Position numbers and translations under genes: made by a program. DNA of 51,521 nt, from the NCBI GenBank assembly GCA_001970955.1, contig MPUH01000477.1, forward strand, positions 1 to 51,521, written 5' to 3'. Each line of letters opens with the position of its first letter. The first letter of the stretch is position 1. Of this stretch, positions 40,294-50,015 are shown piece after piece. Under the pieces are notes generated by a model. The model saw only the letters and a list, made by a program, of their open reading frames with translations. It ran no database searches and was not told the DNA's origin. Origin of the DNA: Stentor coeruleus (taxonomy: Eukaryota > Ciliophora > Heterotrichea > Heterotrichida > Stentoridae).

Positions 40294-41504
40294 ATGGTTG
40301 ACCAAAATGAACTAATAGACCAATATCGTACCACCTTAGAAGTAATGAAAGAAAAACTAGCTAACTTAAGAGAAGATAAAGAAAAACAAATACAAGATAT
40401 AATCGAAAAAAAAGCAGCAAGTCCAGAATTCCAAAAACTCGAACAAAATCTTGAAATGCTCCAAGAGGGTATCCAAAGTTTAAACCTAGAAATCTTCAAA
40501 GAAAAAGGTAATCTTCGGAAAGTAAAAACCGACAGCGAATGGGGTGATGAAAAGCTTTTAAACTCTGAAGAAATCAACGAATTAAAAAAAGAACTTGAAG
40601 AAGTGATTCAAAAAAATAAAGAGCTCAAAACTGACAAAAGCACAACAAATACAGAATCAAAACTTAATCAGATTGAAAACTCAAATCCAAAACTGTTTTC
40701 TTTAGTTAAAAAAATCATCATGGTAGAAGAATCAAATTTGTTACTTAAAGAAGAACTTGTATTTCTTGAGCAAGAAAGAAATAAAATCCGTGCTGATTAT
40801 TATAATATAACCCAATCTTTAGGACAAAAGGAAAAATTGAAAATTAAAATAAGAGAAGCTGAGAAAGAAATTGAAAAATCTGAAGCGAATACTTTTTATT
40901 TGGTAAATAGACTTGAGGAACTTGCTCAGGATATAGAAAAAGAAAAAGAAAATGTTAAAAAATCAGAAGTTAGACTACTTCTTGATAGATTAGAAGATTT
41001 AAAGAAATACAAGGAAGAAAATGGGAAAAAAGTTGCGAATTTGTTTGATCAAATTGAAGCTCTTGATTTGGAAATTGAATCTGAGAAAAAGTCAGAAAAT
41101 AAAAACCCATCTGTTAATCTTAAACAAGAGATAAAAAAGTTGGAAGGCGAAATTACTGAAAAATCACGAGAACTTAAACAGAAACATGCTGAAAAGAAAA
41201 GGTTGCAGGTTGTATTGGAGCAGAAGCTTAAAGAATTCGCTCAGAATAAAAAAGCTAGATTGAGAAGTATAATGGAAACTCAAAACACAACTTTTTATAA
41301 GCATATGCTAAGTAAGAGCACACAAAATCTGACNTTGTATTGGAGCAGAAGCTTAAAGAATTCGCTCAGAATAAAAAAGCTAGATTGAGAAGTATAATAG
41401 AAACTCAAAACACAACTTTTTATAAGCATATGCTAAGTAAGAGCACACAAAATCTGACTTCATCTCAGAGTACTAAAAGAATTACGAGTAAAGGGTTTAT
41501 TTAA
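40294..41504 (+). CDS. Coiled-coil protein, 361 residues after collapsing duplication
   Basis: Not assigned. As given, the frame is broken by the N at 41334. Collapsing the 124-bp duplication gives a protein ending HMLSKSTQNLTSSQSTKRIT plus SKGFI and a TAA at 41502-41504. Nearly the whole length is predicted coiled coil, rich in Glu, Lys and Leu (MVDQNELIDQYRTTLEVMKE; NELKKELEEVIQKNKELKTD; LEQERNKIRADYYNITQSLG), with a break around residues 120-140. The last 35 residues are Ser/Thr/Lys-rich and non-helical. The aromatic run RADYYNITQSL recalls ciliary coiled-coil proteins, but this is an impression. No membrane segment. No intron needed. Confidence 0.82.
41210..41458. repeat. 124-bp direct duplication flanking N at 41334
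   Basis: 41210-41333 recurs at 41335-41458 with one substitution (ATGG versus ATAG), which is G-to-A within the Met-Glu codons of the coiled-coil gene. Only the collapsed form gives an uninterrupted gene. Confidence 0.92.
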
Positions 41505-41850
41505 TCATAATTTTTTTTTGATTTTATTAAGATATCATAGTATTATTGTATAGTTTTATATCTAACAATAGTAAATCTGAGATGAATTACAAAGTTTTTT
41601 GGGGGAAACTTGCAACTCTATTCAAACAAAATATTCCTTTTAATCCAAAACATACAAATCCTAACTTAAATAAAAAAATGATCCTAACAATAAATAACGA
41701 TATTTAGGATTTACAGCATAAAAATCCCTATGACATAAATTAATTTCCTAAAATATTAAAGAAATTCAAATACATCACAAGGACGAAGAGAATCTAAACA
41801 TTATATAAAAATAAATAAATTTAGCATCAAAGTAATCTTGTAATCAAAAA
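41505..41850. promoter_or_regulatory. Intergenic upstream of kinase gene
   Basis: 346 bp between two plus-strand genes. The first 100 bp are T/G-rich and the remainder A/C-rich. No element identified. Confidence 0.45.
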
Positions 41851-43461
41851 ATGGGAAGCTGTTTATGTATAAAAAAGTAACCATCAATCAGCAGAAACAA
41901 AGAAAACGTAATAATCATTCCTGATCAAATACCCGAAATTCCAAAAAACCCACCTGAAATAACCCTTCCTGCAGAAAACCCTATTCTCCCTGAAGAATTA
42001 TCTCCACAGCCAGCTTCTTCAGTTCCAGAGACAGTAATGCATATAAATATCCAAACATGCACACCTTTACATAGTGAAGCCAAAGCTGAATTCAGTCTTA
42101 AAGATTTTGTAAAAGAATCAGAGGTCAGGAAAGTGACAAAATCCCCTTTAAAACAGAAAAACCTACTGAAAATGATTGGAAACGAAGGATCAGGAAGCTT
42201 TGAAACAGAAAAAAGCCCAGTAAAACCAGATGAAGTACAGAAAACTGAAGAACCTAAACCTATAAAAGTAAAACCTGTCAGAAAAGTTACAGTGCCTGAA
42301 AAAAACACATCACCATTTATGCGAGTCCCAAGAGGAAGAAAAACAACCTTATTACTCACAATCCCAGGAAGGGTATCAAAAAGGTATGGAACAAGACCTA
42401 AAGAAAATAGAGATTGTGATGATTCACCTTTTTCTGATACTAGTGAGCAAATATCTGATGGAAGTAGTGCATCTCCAGTATCATCTCTACAAGTATCTAA
42501 TTCAGGATCAAGTTTAATGCTTCCTTTAATGACATCTCCAGAAACAAGTCCAATTAAATCTCAAGATCTAATGTTTTCAGATAATATTGTATCAAGAAGC
42601 ACTCATGTTAAAAGAACAAGTATTATTGATAGAAAAAGAATCGATAAATCTGAAGTTTTACTTAATCAATATAAAATCCAAGGACTTGTTGGATGTGGTG
42701 CATTCGGTAAAGTATTTAAAGCAACTGATGAAGAAGGAAATCTTGTAGCAATTAAAGTTTATAATAAAAGAGTTATGAAAAGTAGATGGATCGGTAAAGG
42801 AAAAACAGCGTTATCTTTGATTTATTCAGAAATACATATTATGGAAACTGCAGTTCATCCTAATTTAATCACTTTATATGAAGTTATTAATAAAGAAGAT
42901 CATCATAAAATTTATTTGGTACTTGAATTCGCTCCTGGAGGGACTTTACAAATGAAAGGGAAAATTAAAGAAAATGTTGCGAAAAAATATTTTATGCAAC
43001 TTGTTGATTGTTTAGAATATTTACATGATACATTACAAGTTATTCATAGAGATATAAAACCACAGAATATTCTTTTTGATAGTGAAGATAATTTGAAACT
43101 TTCTGATTTTGGTTCGGCACAATATTTACAATATGGAAGAGATGAGTTTACATCTTCAGCTGGAACATATGCTTTTATGGCCCCAGAGCTTCATGGAGGT
43201 TCAAAAATATTTAAAGGTAAACCTACTGATATATGGGCAGCAGGGATTACTTTGTATTTTATGATAGAAGGATGCACCCCATTTAAAAGTAGGAAAATGA
43301 TGGATTTAGCTAATGAAGTTAAAACTCAACCGATTGTGATTCCTATGCACTTTTCTGAAGATCTTAGGGATATGCTTAGTCATATGCTGGATAAAGACCC
43401 AGATACAAGAATTACTATTGAAGGTATTAAGAAACATCCTTGGATGACGAAAAATGAATGA
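41851..43461 (+). CDS. CaMKK-like Ser/Thr protein kinase with acylated N-terminus
   Basis: 531 residues once a 15-nt intron (41877-41891) is removed. Without it the protein would seem to start at 42037. The true N-terminus is MGSCLCIKN: Gly2 for myristoylation, Cys4 and Cys6 for palmitoylation, so membrane anchoring is predicted. Residues about 10-265 are disordered and Pro/Ser-rich. The kinase domain (about 269-525) has a Gly loop VGCGAFGKV, the catalytic Lys in VAIKVYNK (about 297), HRDIKPQN (Asp about 396), SDFGSAQ (DFG Asp about 414) and GTYAFMAPEL. Catalytic residues are complete. The activation segment, ending GTxAFMAPE, is closest to Ca2+/calmodulin-dependent kinase kinase, with LKB1-like as the alternative. 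The only gene in the window ending in TGA. Confidence 0.92.
41877..41891 (+). other. 15-nt spliceosomal intron
   Basis: GTAACCATCAATCAG. It introduces a TAA nine codons after the ATG at 41851. Removal joins MGSCLCIKN to RNKENVIIIPDQIP in frame with the kinase. GTA start, AG end and A at position 10 fit the other two 15-nt introns. Confidence 0.9.
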
Positions 43462-43984
43462 GTTTTTTTGAAGAAAATTAGGATTATAATATTTTACTGA
43501 TTTAATTAAGGAAATATAAGCTATTTAGTATATTAATACGATTGATTTCGGCTTGATTTATCATTTTAGAAGAGCAAAGAAGTAGCTTACTTTACTATAA
43601 AAAATGGATGCTATAAAAACATATACTAGGCAGAATTAGGTCTGACTATATTGTGTGTTTTATTTGATTTACAATTTTCCCTTATATAATTATCTTAAAA
43701 ATATTTTAAGATATTGTTTTTATTACAATTTCAATAAAATACTACAATTTCTAAGTATAAGTATCTGAGATATGAACAACATAAATACATTTAAACTCTT
43801 TGAAAACATAATATCGAAATCTTCCAACAAAATAAAATCCTTGCAAATTAGCATTTAAATATTTTTATCAAAAACTCTAACTATCACTAATCTCCCAACT
43901 TCCAACATTCTTTATTCATCCTTCCCTACAAAAAGCCTATAAAATCCTAAATATCTACACAAGGTAACTTTAAATATTCTTAAA
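43462..43984. other. Convergent intergenic region
   Basis: 523 bp between the 3' ends of the kinase (+) and RING/IBR-like (-) genes. The left part is G/T-rich and the right part C-rich on the plus strand, so both genes have G-rich 3' flanks on their own coding strand. No other structure seen. Confidence 0.55.
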
Positions 43985-44581
43985 TTAACTATTTTTCGGG
44001 CATATGCAATAATCCATTACCGTCTGGCATTTTCCACAATTAAAAGCTTGACAACTTGGGCATGAATAATTTTCTTTTGAAGATACTTCAATAAATTGGC
44101 TACAATAATCACATTTAACATAATTTTTCAATTGACCAATTTCAGAGTTATTCTTCTCAAAATAAACTACAGCAAGAACAGGATCAATATCTTCATAGTC
44201 TTGTATTATCACTCCACAATCAGGGCAACAAGGTTTTATTTTATTAAGTATTTGTTCTTTAAGTAAAGAAGATAAACATTCTTTATGATAACTATGACAG
44301 CATGATAAACAAAGTAAATTCTTAGACCGGAATTTACATTTAAGACAAGGTGGGGCTTTAATATTTAAAATTTCTTTTGCTATACCAATTTTACTATGGT
44401 AAAGTTGGATTTCGATTTGACATAAACTTTCTTGATCTAGTTCTGATGAATATATTGTTGTGATAAATGAAGTAAGAATTTCTAAGTCCAGTTGAGTACT
44501 TTTGTGAAGTAAACCAAGAATATAATATGCTTTGCGAGGAAGGTTTTCAAGACATTCTATACTTGCTAGGCTTTTTTCCAT
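43985..44581 (-). CDS. RING/IBR-like cysteine-rich protein, putative E3 ligase
   Basis: 198 residues. The N-terminal 75 residues are helical with no recognised domain. A RING-like cluster follows: CLKC, then CLSCCHSYHKEC, then CCPDC (about 78-125). A second zinc cluster (about 155-195) has CDYC, CPSC, CGKC and C-x-C, in the spacing of an IBR (in-between-RING) domain. RING followed by IBR is the layout of RBR ubiquitin ligases, but the second RING with its catalytic Cys is missing or degenerate, so activity is uncertain. No membrane segment. TAA stop. Next to the kinase gene in convergent orientation. The zinc-binding call is firm, the ligase call inference. Confidence 0.75.
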   Translation of the reverse strand: MEKSLASIECLENLPRKAYYILGLLHKSTQLDLEILTSFITTIYSSELDQESLCQIEIQLYHSKIGIAKEILNIKAPPCLKCKFRSKNLLCLSCCHSYHKECLSSLLKEQILNKIKPCCPDCGVIIQDYEDIDPVLAVVYFEKNNSEIGQLKNYVKCDYCSQFIEVSSKENYSCPSCQAFNCGKCQTVMDYCICPKNS

Positions 44582-45359
44582 ATTTATGCATATAGTAAAG
44601 GGTATTTTATAGACAAAAGAATTTGTTTTAAAGAAAGGGAGAATTTTTTTGCTAGGTTTGCTTTAGTAAAGAATTTTGTATAAAATAATTGTGAGAAATT
44701 ATAATAAGTTAATTGAAGAGTGAGATATCGGATGCTATGCTGTCATAAATAATTATGAAGTTGGGTTAAGATTTTATTTTATTTGTGTCATACTAAAGTT
44801 GGAAATATATTTTTAAGGATTTGTAAATGCTTATGCTAATGATAAGATTTTTATAATAGTTAAATTCATAAAATTATGCTTAGTTATAGTTAGTTTATTT
44901 ATCATTTTTTTTAAATTAACAATGATTGATTACCCTTATAACTAATAAAAATTGTATTTTTTTTAATTGGCTGCATTAAAAGGAGGTTTAAATTTTCTTC
45001 TTAGTTTCAAAAATTAAATTAAAAAATGCATATTACTGATGATAGCAGTTAAAAATAGCTTCTACATAAATTCTTATGTTATTTGCTATACCTTATAAAT
45101 TTATTTTACTTTTATTCATAGAAAATTATAATTTATTTACACCCAATTATCAAGCATTTGTTTCTATTTAAAATTTATCCCTCTAACATCTAAATAATAT
45201 AATACTTTAGCTAAAATCAGTAAATCAATAATAAACAATCTAAAGCAACTTTTAAATTCCATATTTTTGAAATAACACTTATGCGAACTGCAAGTGACTT
45301 TCTATTAATTAAGATTTCTTTAAATAATCACAATAAAACTAATGTAAATAATTTAACAT
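44582..45359. promoter_or_regulatory. Divergent intergenic region
   Basis: 778 bp between the RING/IBR-like gene (-) and the WGR gene (+). G-rich on the plus strand near 44600-44760 and AC-rich near 45170-45330, consistent with two diverging 5' flanks. No gene or RNA recognised. Confidence 0.5.
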
Positions 45360-45704
45360 ATGGAACAAATAGAGAAAATCGAACAAGGAGATAAAGTATA
45401 TATGGTCCATGAAGCTAAGCATAAGTTTTGGGAAATAAGAAATCTTGATAAAATCAACTTTATAAGATATGGCAAGTGGCATAAATCAGAAGAGAGTAAA
45501 ATCATGGAAGGTCAACGTAATTATTTTTCAGTGAACTCAGCTTTAGATAGAGCTTTAGAATTGATTATACAAAAATCTGATAAAGGATATTTGATATACA
45601 AAAAAGAAAAATGTAAAGGCCCAGTATTCAATACATTTGCAAGTTTAATTAATAGAACAGTATATGGAATTGATGATGAAGAAGTGGAAATTGAATTAAA
45701 TTAG
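45360..45704 (+). CDS. Stand-alone WGR-domain protein
   Basis: 114 residues, essentially one domain. KFWEIRNLDKINFIRYGKW matches the WGR beginning ('kfWei...g..v.vrWGriG'), and FSVNSALDRALELIIQKSDK followed by GYLIYKKE matches its end ('f.s.eeA...a.kli.eK..kGY'). WGR domains occur in DNA-damage PARPs, where they contact DNA ends and the 5' phosphate, and also as small bacterial proteins. Here the W-G-R triplet itself reads Y-G-K, and there is no PARP catalytic domain nearby. The C-terminus is acidic (DDEEVEIEL). TAG stop. The domain assignment is by pattern. DNA binding is not assured given the changed core triplet. Confidence 0.7.
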   Translation: MEQIEKIEQGDKVYMVHEAKHKFWEIRNLDKINFIRYGKWHKSEESKIMEGQRNYFSVNSALDRALELIIQKSDKGYLIYKKEKCKGPVFNTFASLINRTVYGIDDEEVEIELN

Positions 45705-46155
45705 CTAAAATAATATATTTCACCTTATAATTTTCAAGAGGAATAGACAATTTTTTTTTTGGCTTAAATAATTTCATAGCATCATATTAAATTTCAACAC
45801 AACATTTCAGGAACAAATTTATAAAAACATTTAAAAATACCACTATTTATTCTTACTAATCATATAATAAAAAACTTAATAAATACCCAAAGCTCTTATA
45901 AAATTACAATTTTGTATTATAATCATAATATTAAAGATTATAAATTCATATANTTTTAAAAATACCACTATTTATTCTTACTAATCATATAATAAAAAAC
46001 TTAATAAATACCCAAAAGCTCTTATAAAATTACAATTTTGTATTATAATCATAATATTAAAGATTATAAATTCATATACAATCTAAAAAAATAATCTATT
46101 AACTATTTTATTCCAAAATCTAGAAATCTAAGGATATTTGGATGATCATACTAAA
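45705..46155. promoter_or_regulatory. Anoctamin upstream region with contig-join duplication
   Basis: 451 bp, of which roughly 250 bp are the duplicated block around the N at 45953, so the true spacer is about 325 bp. The plus strand is AC-rich and G-poor, like other 5' flanks. Confidence 0.6.
45830..46078. repeat. About 123-bp direct duplication flanking N at 45953
   Basis: 45830-45952 recurs at 45955-46078 with a one-base A insertion in the second copy. This is another unmerged contig overlap, in the anoctamin 5' flank. Confidence 0.9.
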
Positions 46156-48489
46156 ATGGAAAACAAGTTTGTTAGTGATGAGTCACTTTTAGACAAATCA
46201 CGAATAGCCAATGATGACTTATACATTTTTGTGTTTCCGAATGTGTTTTCAAAAGAAAAATCAATAAAAAATGCATTAAACCAAAGTGTTAGCAAGGAAT
46301 GGTGTCATCAAATTTATTTCTCAACTTTCAAAATAATCGAGTCAAACCGTGAAGCAGTTGCCGTAAAAGAACGCTTATTAAGCCAACAGTCTTCAAATTT
46401 TGACGCCAACAACCCTAAAGTGTCAAAAGAAAAACTTCAATATCTAAGAGAAGCATGGGAAGGCTTTGAAGAAGAAAATCCTAAGCCAGAATATTACAAA
46501 TTTCTTATTGTCCTCATAACAAATGTAATTAGAGTCATGCAAGATGAGCTTAAACTATCGCTTCGTCTTTTTTTCTCTCAAGATAAGGATGAGATTTTTA
46601 TGGTAATAAAGTGCTCTGAAGAAAACCTTGCAGTTCAAGCGGATTTAATGGATTATAAAGTTCAGCTTAAAGATGAACCACCTCCACTTGAAGAATATAA
46701 AAAAGTAGCTCCATATGGGGATTTTGAACAAAAAAGTGCTGATGGTAAAGAAATGAATTTAGATATTTACAAAGTATATGATCGTTCAAGCAAACATATT
46801 TCCAACCCTGTGCCTGGTGAATTTAAATCATTTTTCACATATAAAGACAAAGTTAGAATCCTCCTTGCAATGATAAACTCTGCTATTGATACAGGTGAGC
46901 TTATTGAAAATGGTATTATATCAAGCAATTTCCCTGTGCATGATGAAAACCTTGAAGACCTTAAAGAAAACTGGGGTAGTTTTAAAAAGTTCTGGAAGCC
47001 TCAAGATTTAGAAAAAATCAGACTTTACTTTGGTGAAAAAATAGGACTTTATTTCGCTTGGCTTGATTATTATGTTATGTGGCTTATACTTCCTGCAATT
47101 GTTGGTTTAATTGTTTTTATTATCCAGAAATATTATGGTGATATTGGTGATCAAGAATATAAAATGAGTTATTCTGAAATTTCAATCTTAGTCTTTTCTA
47201 TGGTTTTAGCTTTAGGTTCTACATTACTTCATCAACTTTGGTTAAGAAGACAGACAGAATTAAGTTGGATGTGGGGAACTACAGAAATGATTGAAATCGA
47301 ACAACAAAGACCAAGATTTAAAGGAGATTATGGAAAAGATCCTGTTTCTGGACAGAAAAAAAAACTACAGGTTAAAGGTGTTATGAGTTTTTTCAAAAGA
47401 GGTTGTGGGATTACAATATCATTAACTTTTGTAACTATTACAATTGCTTTAATAGCAACGATTTTTATATATAGAAGAGTTGTTGCTAAAATGTACCCAA
47501 CTTATGGAATGCTTTTATGTGCTTCAATCAATGCTTTTCAGATTAAAATTATGAATTTCATATATCGAGCTGTTGCAAGGAAAATTAACGATTGGGAAAA
47601 TTATGAATTTGATAGTGAATACAATGACTCATTAGCATTAAAACTATATCTTTTCCAGTTTATCAACAGTTATTCTTCATTGTTTTATATTGCTTTTATT
47701 AAAAAATGGAGTGAAGGATGTTATAATAATAACTGTTTAAAAGAACTTGAAACTCAACTTGGCACTATATTTATTATTAATATGTGTCTGAATCTATTTG
47801 AACTTGGTCTTCCTTATATTAAATACAAATTGCGTATGAGACAAGAAGCTAAACATCTTAGAGAAATGAAGGATAAAGGTTTAGATATTTCAATTAAAAG
47901 AAGTCCATATGAAAAAGAAAGTAAACTTGAGCCTTATGAAACACCATTAGATGATTATATGGAGATTATTATTGATTATGGTTATGTTGTTATGTTTTCA
48001 TCAGCTTTTTCTATTGTACCATTCTTGGCCCTTATTGTTAATATTTTTGAAATTCGAGTTGATTCGTTTAAATTATGTAATTTAACTAAAAGACCTTATC
48101 CAGCTCCAGCTAACTCTATTGGTGAATGGGAATCTATTATAAAAACTGTTTCAGTTATTGGAACTCTGACGAATACGGGTATAATTATTTTCACTACTGA
48201 TATTTTTGATAACGATACAACAACGCAAAAATGGTTTTATTTTATGGTTATTGAGCATTTTTTGCTATTTTTCAAAGTTATTTTAGCAAGAATTATACCA
48301 GATGTTCCGGAAAATGTTGAAAAAGGGTTGATATGGAGTAGGAGGATGGTAAAGGAAAAAATATTTGGAAAACCTTCTGATGTTGATGAGCAAAGACATG
48401 CTTTTGGGCTTAAGTTTAAAGGGATTACTGGAGAGCAAGCTGTGTTTGACCCAGAAAAAATTGAACTTGCTGGCAGAGATTTTAAATAG
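46156..48489 (+). CDS. Anoctamin (TMEM16 family)
   Basis: 777 residues from the ATG at 46156. The frame is open a few codons further upstream, but no earlier in-frame ATG exists. The N-terminal 290 residues are cytosolic, followed by about ten membrane helices. Family landmarks are LWLRRQTELSWMWGT, EYNDSLALKLYLFQFINSYS, SLFYIAFIKKW, YMEIIIDYGYVVMFSSAF, NIFEIRVDSFKL and WFYFMVIEHFLLFFK. Five of the six residues lining the TMEM16 Ca2+ site appear present: E549 (helix 6), D600 and E603 (helix 7), E632 and D636 (helix 8). The Asn expected four residues before the helix-6 Glu is Leu, with an Asn one position later. Anoctamins are Ca2+-activated chloride channels or lipid scramblases, and sequence alone does not decide. 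TAG stop, no intron. Confidence 0.95.
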   Translation: MENKFVSDESLLDKSRIANDDLYIFVFPNVFSKEKSIKNALNQSVSKEWCHQIYFSTFKIIESNREAVAVKERLLSQQSSNFDANNPKVSKEKLQYLREAWEGFEEENPKPEYYKFLIVLITNVIRVMQDELKLSLRLFFSQDKDEIFMVIKCSEENLAVQADLMDYKVQLKDEPPPLEEYKKVAPYGDFEQKSADGKEMNLDIYKVYDRSSKHISNPVPGEFKSFFTYKDKVRILLAMINSAIDTGELIENGIISSNFPVHDENLEDLKENWGSFKKFWKPQDLEKIRLYFGEKIGLYFAWLDYYVMWLILPAIVGLIVFIIQKYYGDIGDQEYKMSYSEISILVFSMVLALGSTLLHQLWLRRQTELSWMWGTTEMIEIEQQRPRFKGDYGKDPVSGQKKKLQVKGVMSFFKRGCGITISLTFVTITIALIATIFIYRRVVAKMYPTYGMLLCASINAFQIKIMNFIYRAVARKINDWENYEFDSEYNDSLALKLYLFQFINSYSSLFYIAFIKKWSEGCYNNNCLKELETQLGTIFIINMCLNLFELGLPYIKYKLRMRQEAKHLREMKDKGLDISIKRSPYEKESKLEPYETPLDDYMEIIIDYGYVVMFSSAFSIVPFLALIVNIFEIRVDSFKLCNLTKRPYPAPANSIGEWESIIKTVSVIGTLTNTGIIIFTTDIFDNDTTTQKWFYFMVIEHFLLFFKVILARIIPDVPENVEKGLIWSRRMVKEKIFGKPSDVDEQRHAFGLKFKGITGEQAVFDPEKIELAGRDFK

Positions 48490-49363
48490 GTTAGAAATAA
48501 TTATGGGTATCTTATTTTGCAAAATCAAGAAATCACAGGTTAGTGATAAGTTATTTTGAGCATATATTCTGCCACAAATTTATTGCTGGATATAGTTTTT
48601 TTTGTATGCTTTTGAGAAAAAAATAAGCCTTAGCATGTGTAAAATTTCCCAAAAAAAAGCACTTTAAACATTATTTTACACTTTCTTTCAAATACAGCCC
48701 AATTGATTCTATTTATAATTTACATTCTAAACACTTTTTTGTTTATTCACTTCTTAGAACTTATTTTTAGTATTTAAAAGCATTCATAATTTTTATTTTT
48801 AATTGATTATCAATATATTAGATTATAAATAAAGGTTTTTTCTTGATTTAATTTCTTTTCTTTATAAAGTTTATAGAACTTCTCATTTCCAAAAAAAAAT
48901 TTAGTCTATATATTTTTTGATAACACTTTTCAATAATAAAACTTTAAGTTTTAACTGTCTTCCTCAAAAATGGTCTTAGAAAACATTATGAAAATACAAA
49001 AAAGGTAAAATTATTCAGTTTCTTTTTACAACTTAATTTTCCTGTTAATTATTTCTAATACAAATATACTATTTTCTTAAATCTAAAATAATTTTAAAGT
49101 TTATTAAGAAAGCATAAATTTATCATTTCCATCTTTTAAAATACATAAACTATAGTTTCATTTAACTTACAGTAGTAACACAATAAACTAAAAACTACAT
49201 ATCCCAATCACAAAAGTAATTTTATCTTCCCATTACTTGCAATATAAATTAATTCTATAATAATATACAAAAAAGTATAATCAATCTAAAAGTATTAAAG
49301 AATCTAAAAATCTTAAAATTTTTATCTTTCAATTATTATTAACCAGTTTTATATGAAAAAATA
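48490..49363. other. Convergent intergenic region
   Basis: 874 bp of AT-rich DNA between the 3' ends of the anoctamin (+) and a hypothetical gene (-). No reading frame, repeat or RNA motif stands out. Confidence 0.6.
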
Positions 49364-49921
49364 TTAACTGTCAACCATATACTTTGAATAATCCCATCTA
49401 GGACTTAACAAAGCATTGTTTTGCATAGATTTCTTAGATTTTTTGTATTTCTTTTTCTTAAAGGTTAAAGGAAACCCAGATATACTCTGAGCGACTGCCC
49501 GTTTGATTCTTCCGCTCTCAACTTTTATCGCCCTTATATTATCTACATTATAAATTGACTCTTGAGGAAGAATTTCAAAAGTAGGGCATCTAGAAAGCAT
49601 CTCAGAATGGACTCCAAAAGGACTTTTTGGAAAAGTAGGTATTTGTAACCCAATAGTTTCATTTTCTTTAAGAATAGAGGACAAATGAGAAGTAAATGAG
49701 TTTATTGGGATAGCTAAAATAGATTTCCTTATAATACTATCATTTCGACGAATAGGGATTCTATGATCTATTCGATCTTTAATTTTCCCTAAGTCATCTT
49801 GATTGATAGGTTTTAGTTTTTTCGGTAAATGCTGGTTGTTTTTTGGAACTGGAGATTTAGTATTGGAATTTTTCCATGTCTGGCTTTCGAGTAGTAATTC
49901 TATGTCGCTCTTAGACTTCAT
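49364..49921 (-). CDS. Hypothetical basic protein, 185 residues
   Basis: Not recognised. It is basic and Ser/Pro/Lys-rich with no transmembrane helix. It starts MKSKSDIELLLESQTWKNSN, has a central segment RIPIRRNDSIIRKSILAIPI, and near the end a strongly basic cluster TFKKKKYKKSKKS that could be a nuclear or nucleic-acid/microtubule-binding signal. It ends LLSPRWDYSKYMVDS. The composition suggests largely disordered protein. It lies 94 bp downstream of the coiled-coil gene on the same strand. TAA stop. Codon use resembles its neighbours, so I take it as real, with moderate confidence. Confidence 0.65.
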   Translation of the reverse strand: MKSKSDIELLLESQTWKNSNTKSPVPKNNQHLPKKLKPINQDDLGKIKDRIDHRIPIRRNDSIIRKSILAIPINSFTSHLSSILKENETIGLQIPTFPKSPFGVHSEMLSRCPTFEILPQESIYNVDNIRAIKVESGRIKRAVAQSISGFPLTFKKKKYKKSKKSMQNNALLSPRWDYSKYMVDS

Positions 49922-50015
49922 TTATTAAGTAATTATAATATCTTCATCAAATAAATAATTAAATAATAAATATGTAATAAATTAAATAAAATCTATTCTA
50001 AAAGAAGTTTTACTA

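Noticed and set aside
43459-43510. UGA read as Trp extending the kinase
   Set aside because: No other gene needs UGA as sense, the extension is short and unconserved-looking, and the kinase domain is already complete.
46138-46155. TTG-initiated extension of the anoctamin
   Set aside because: Nothing supports a non-ATG start, and the ATG at 46156 gives a complete family-length protein.
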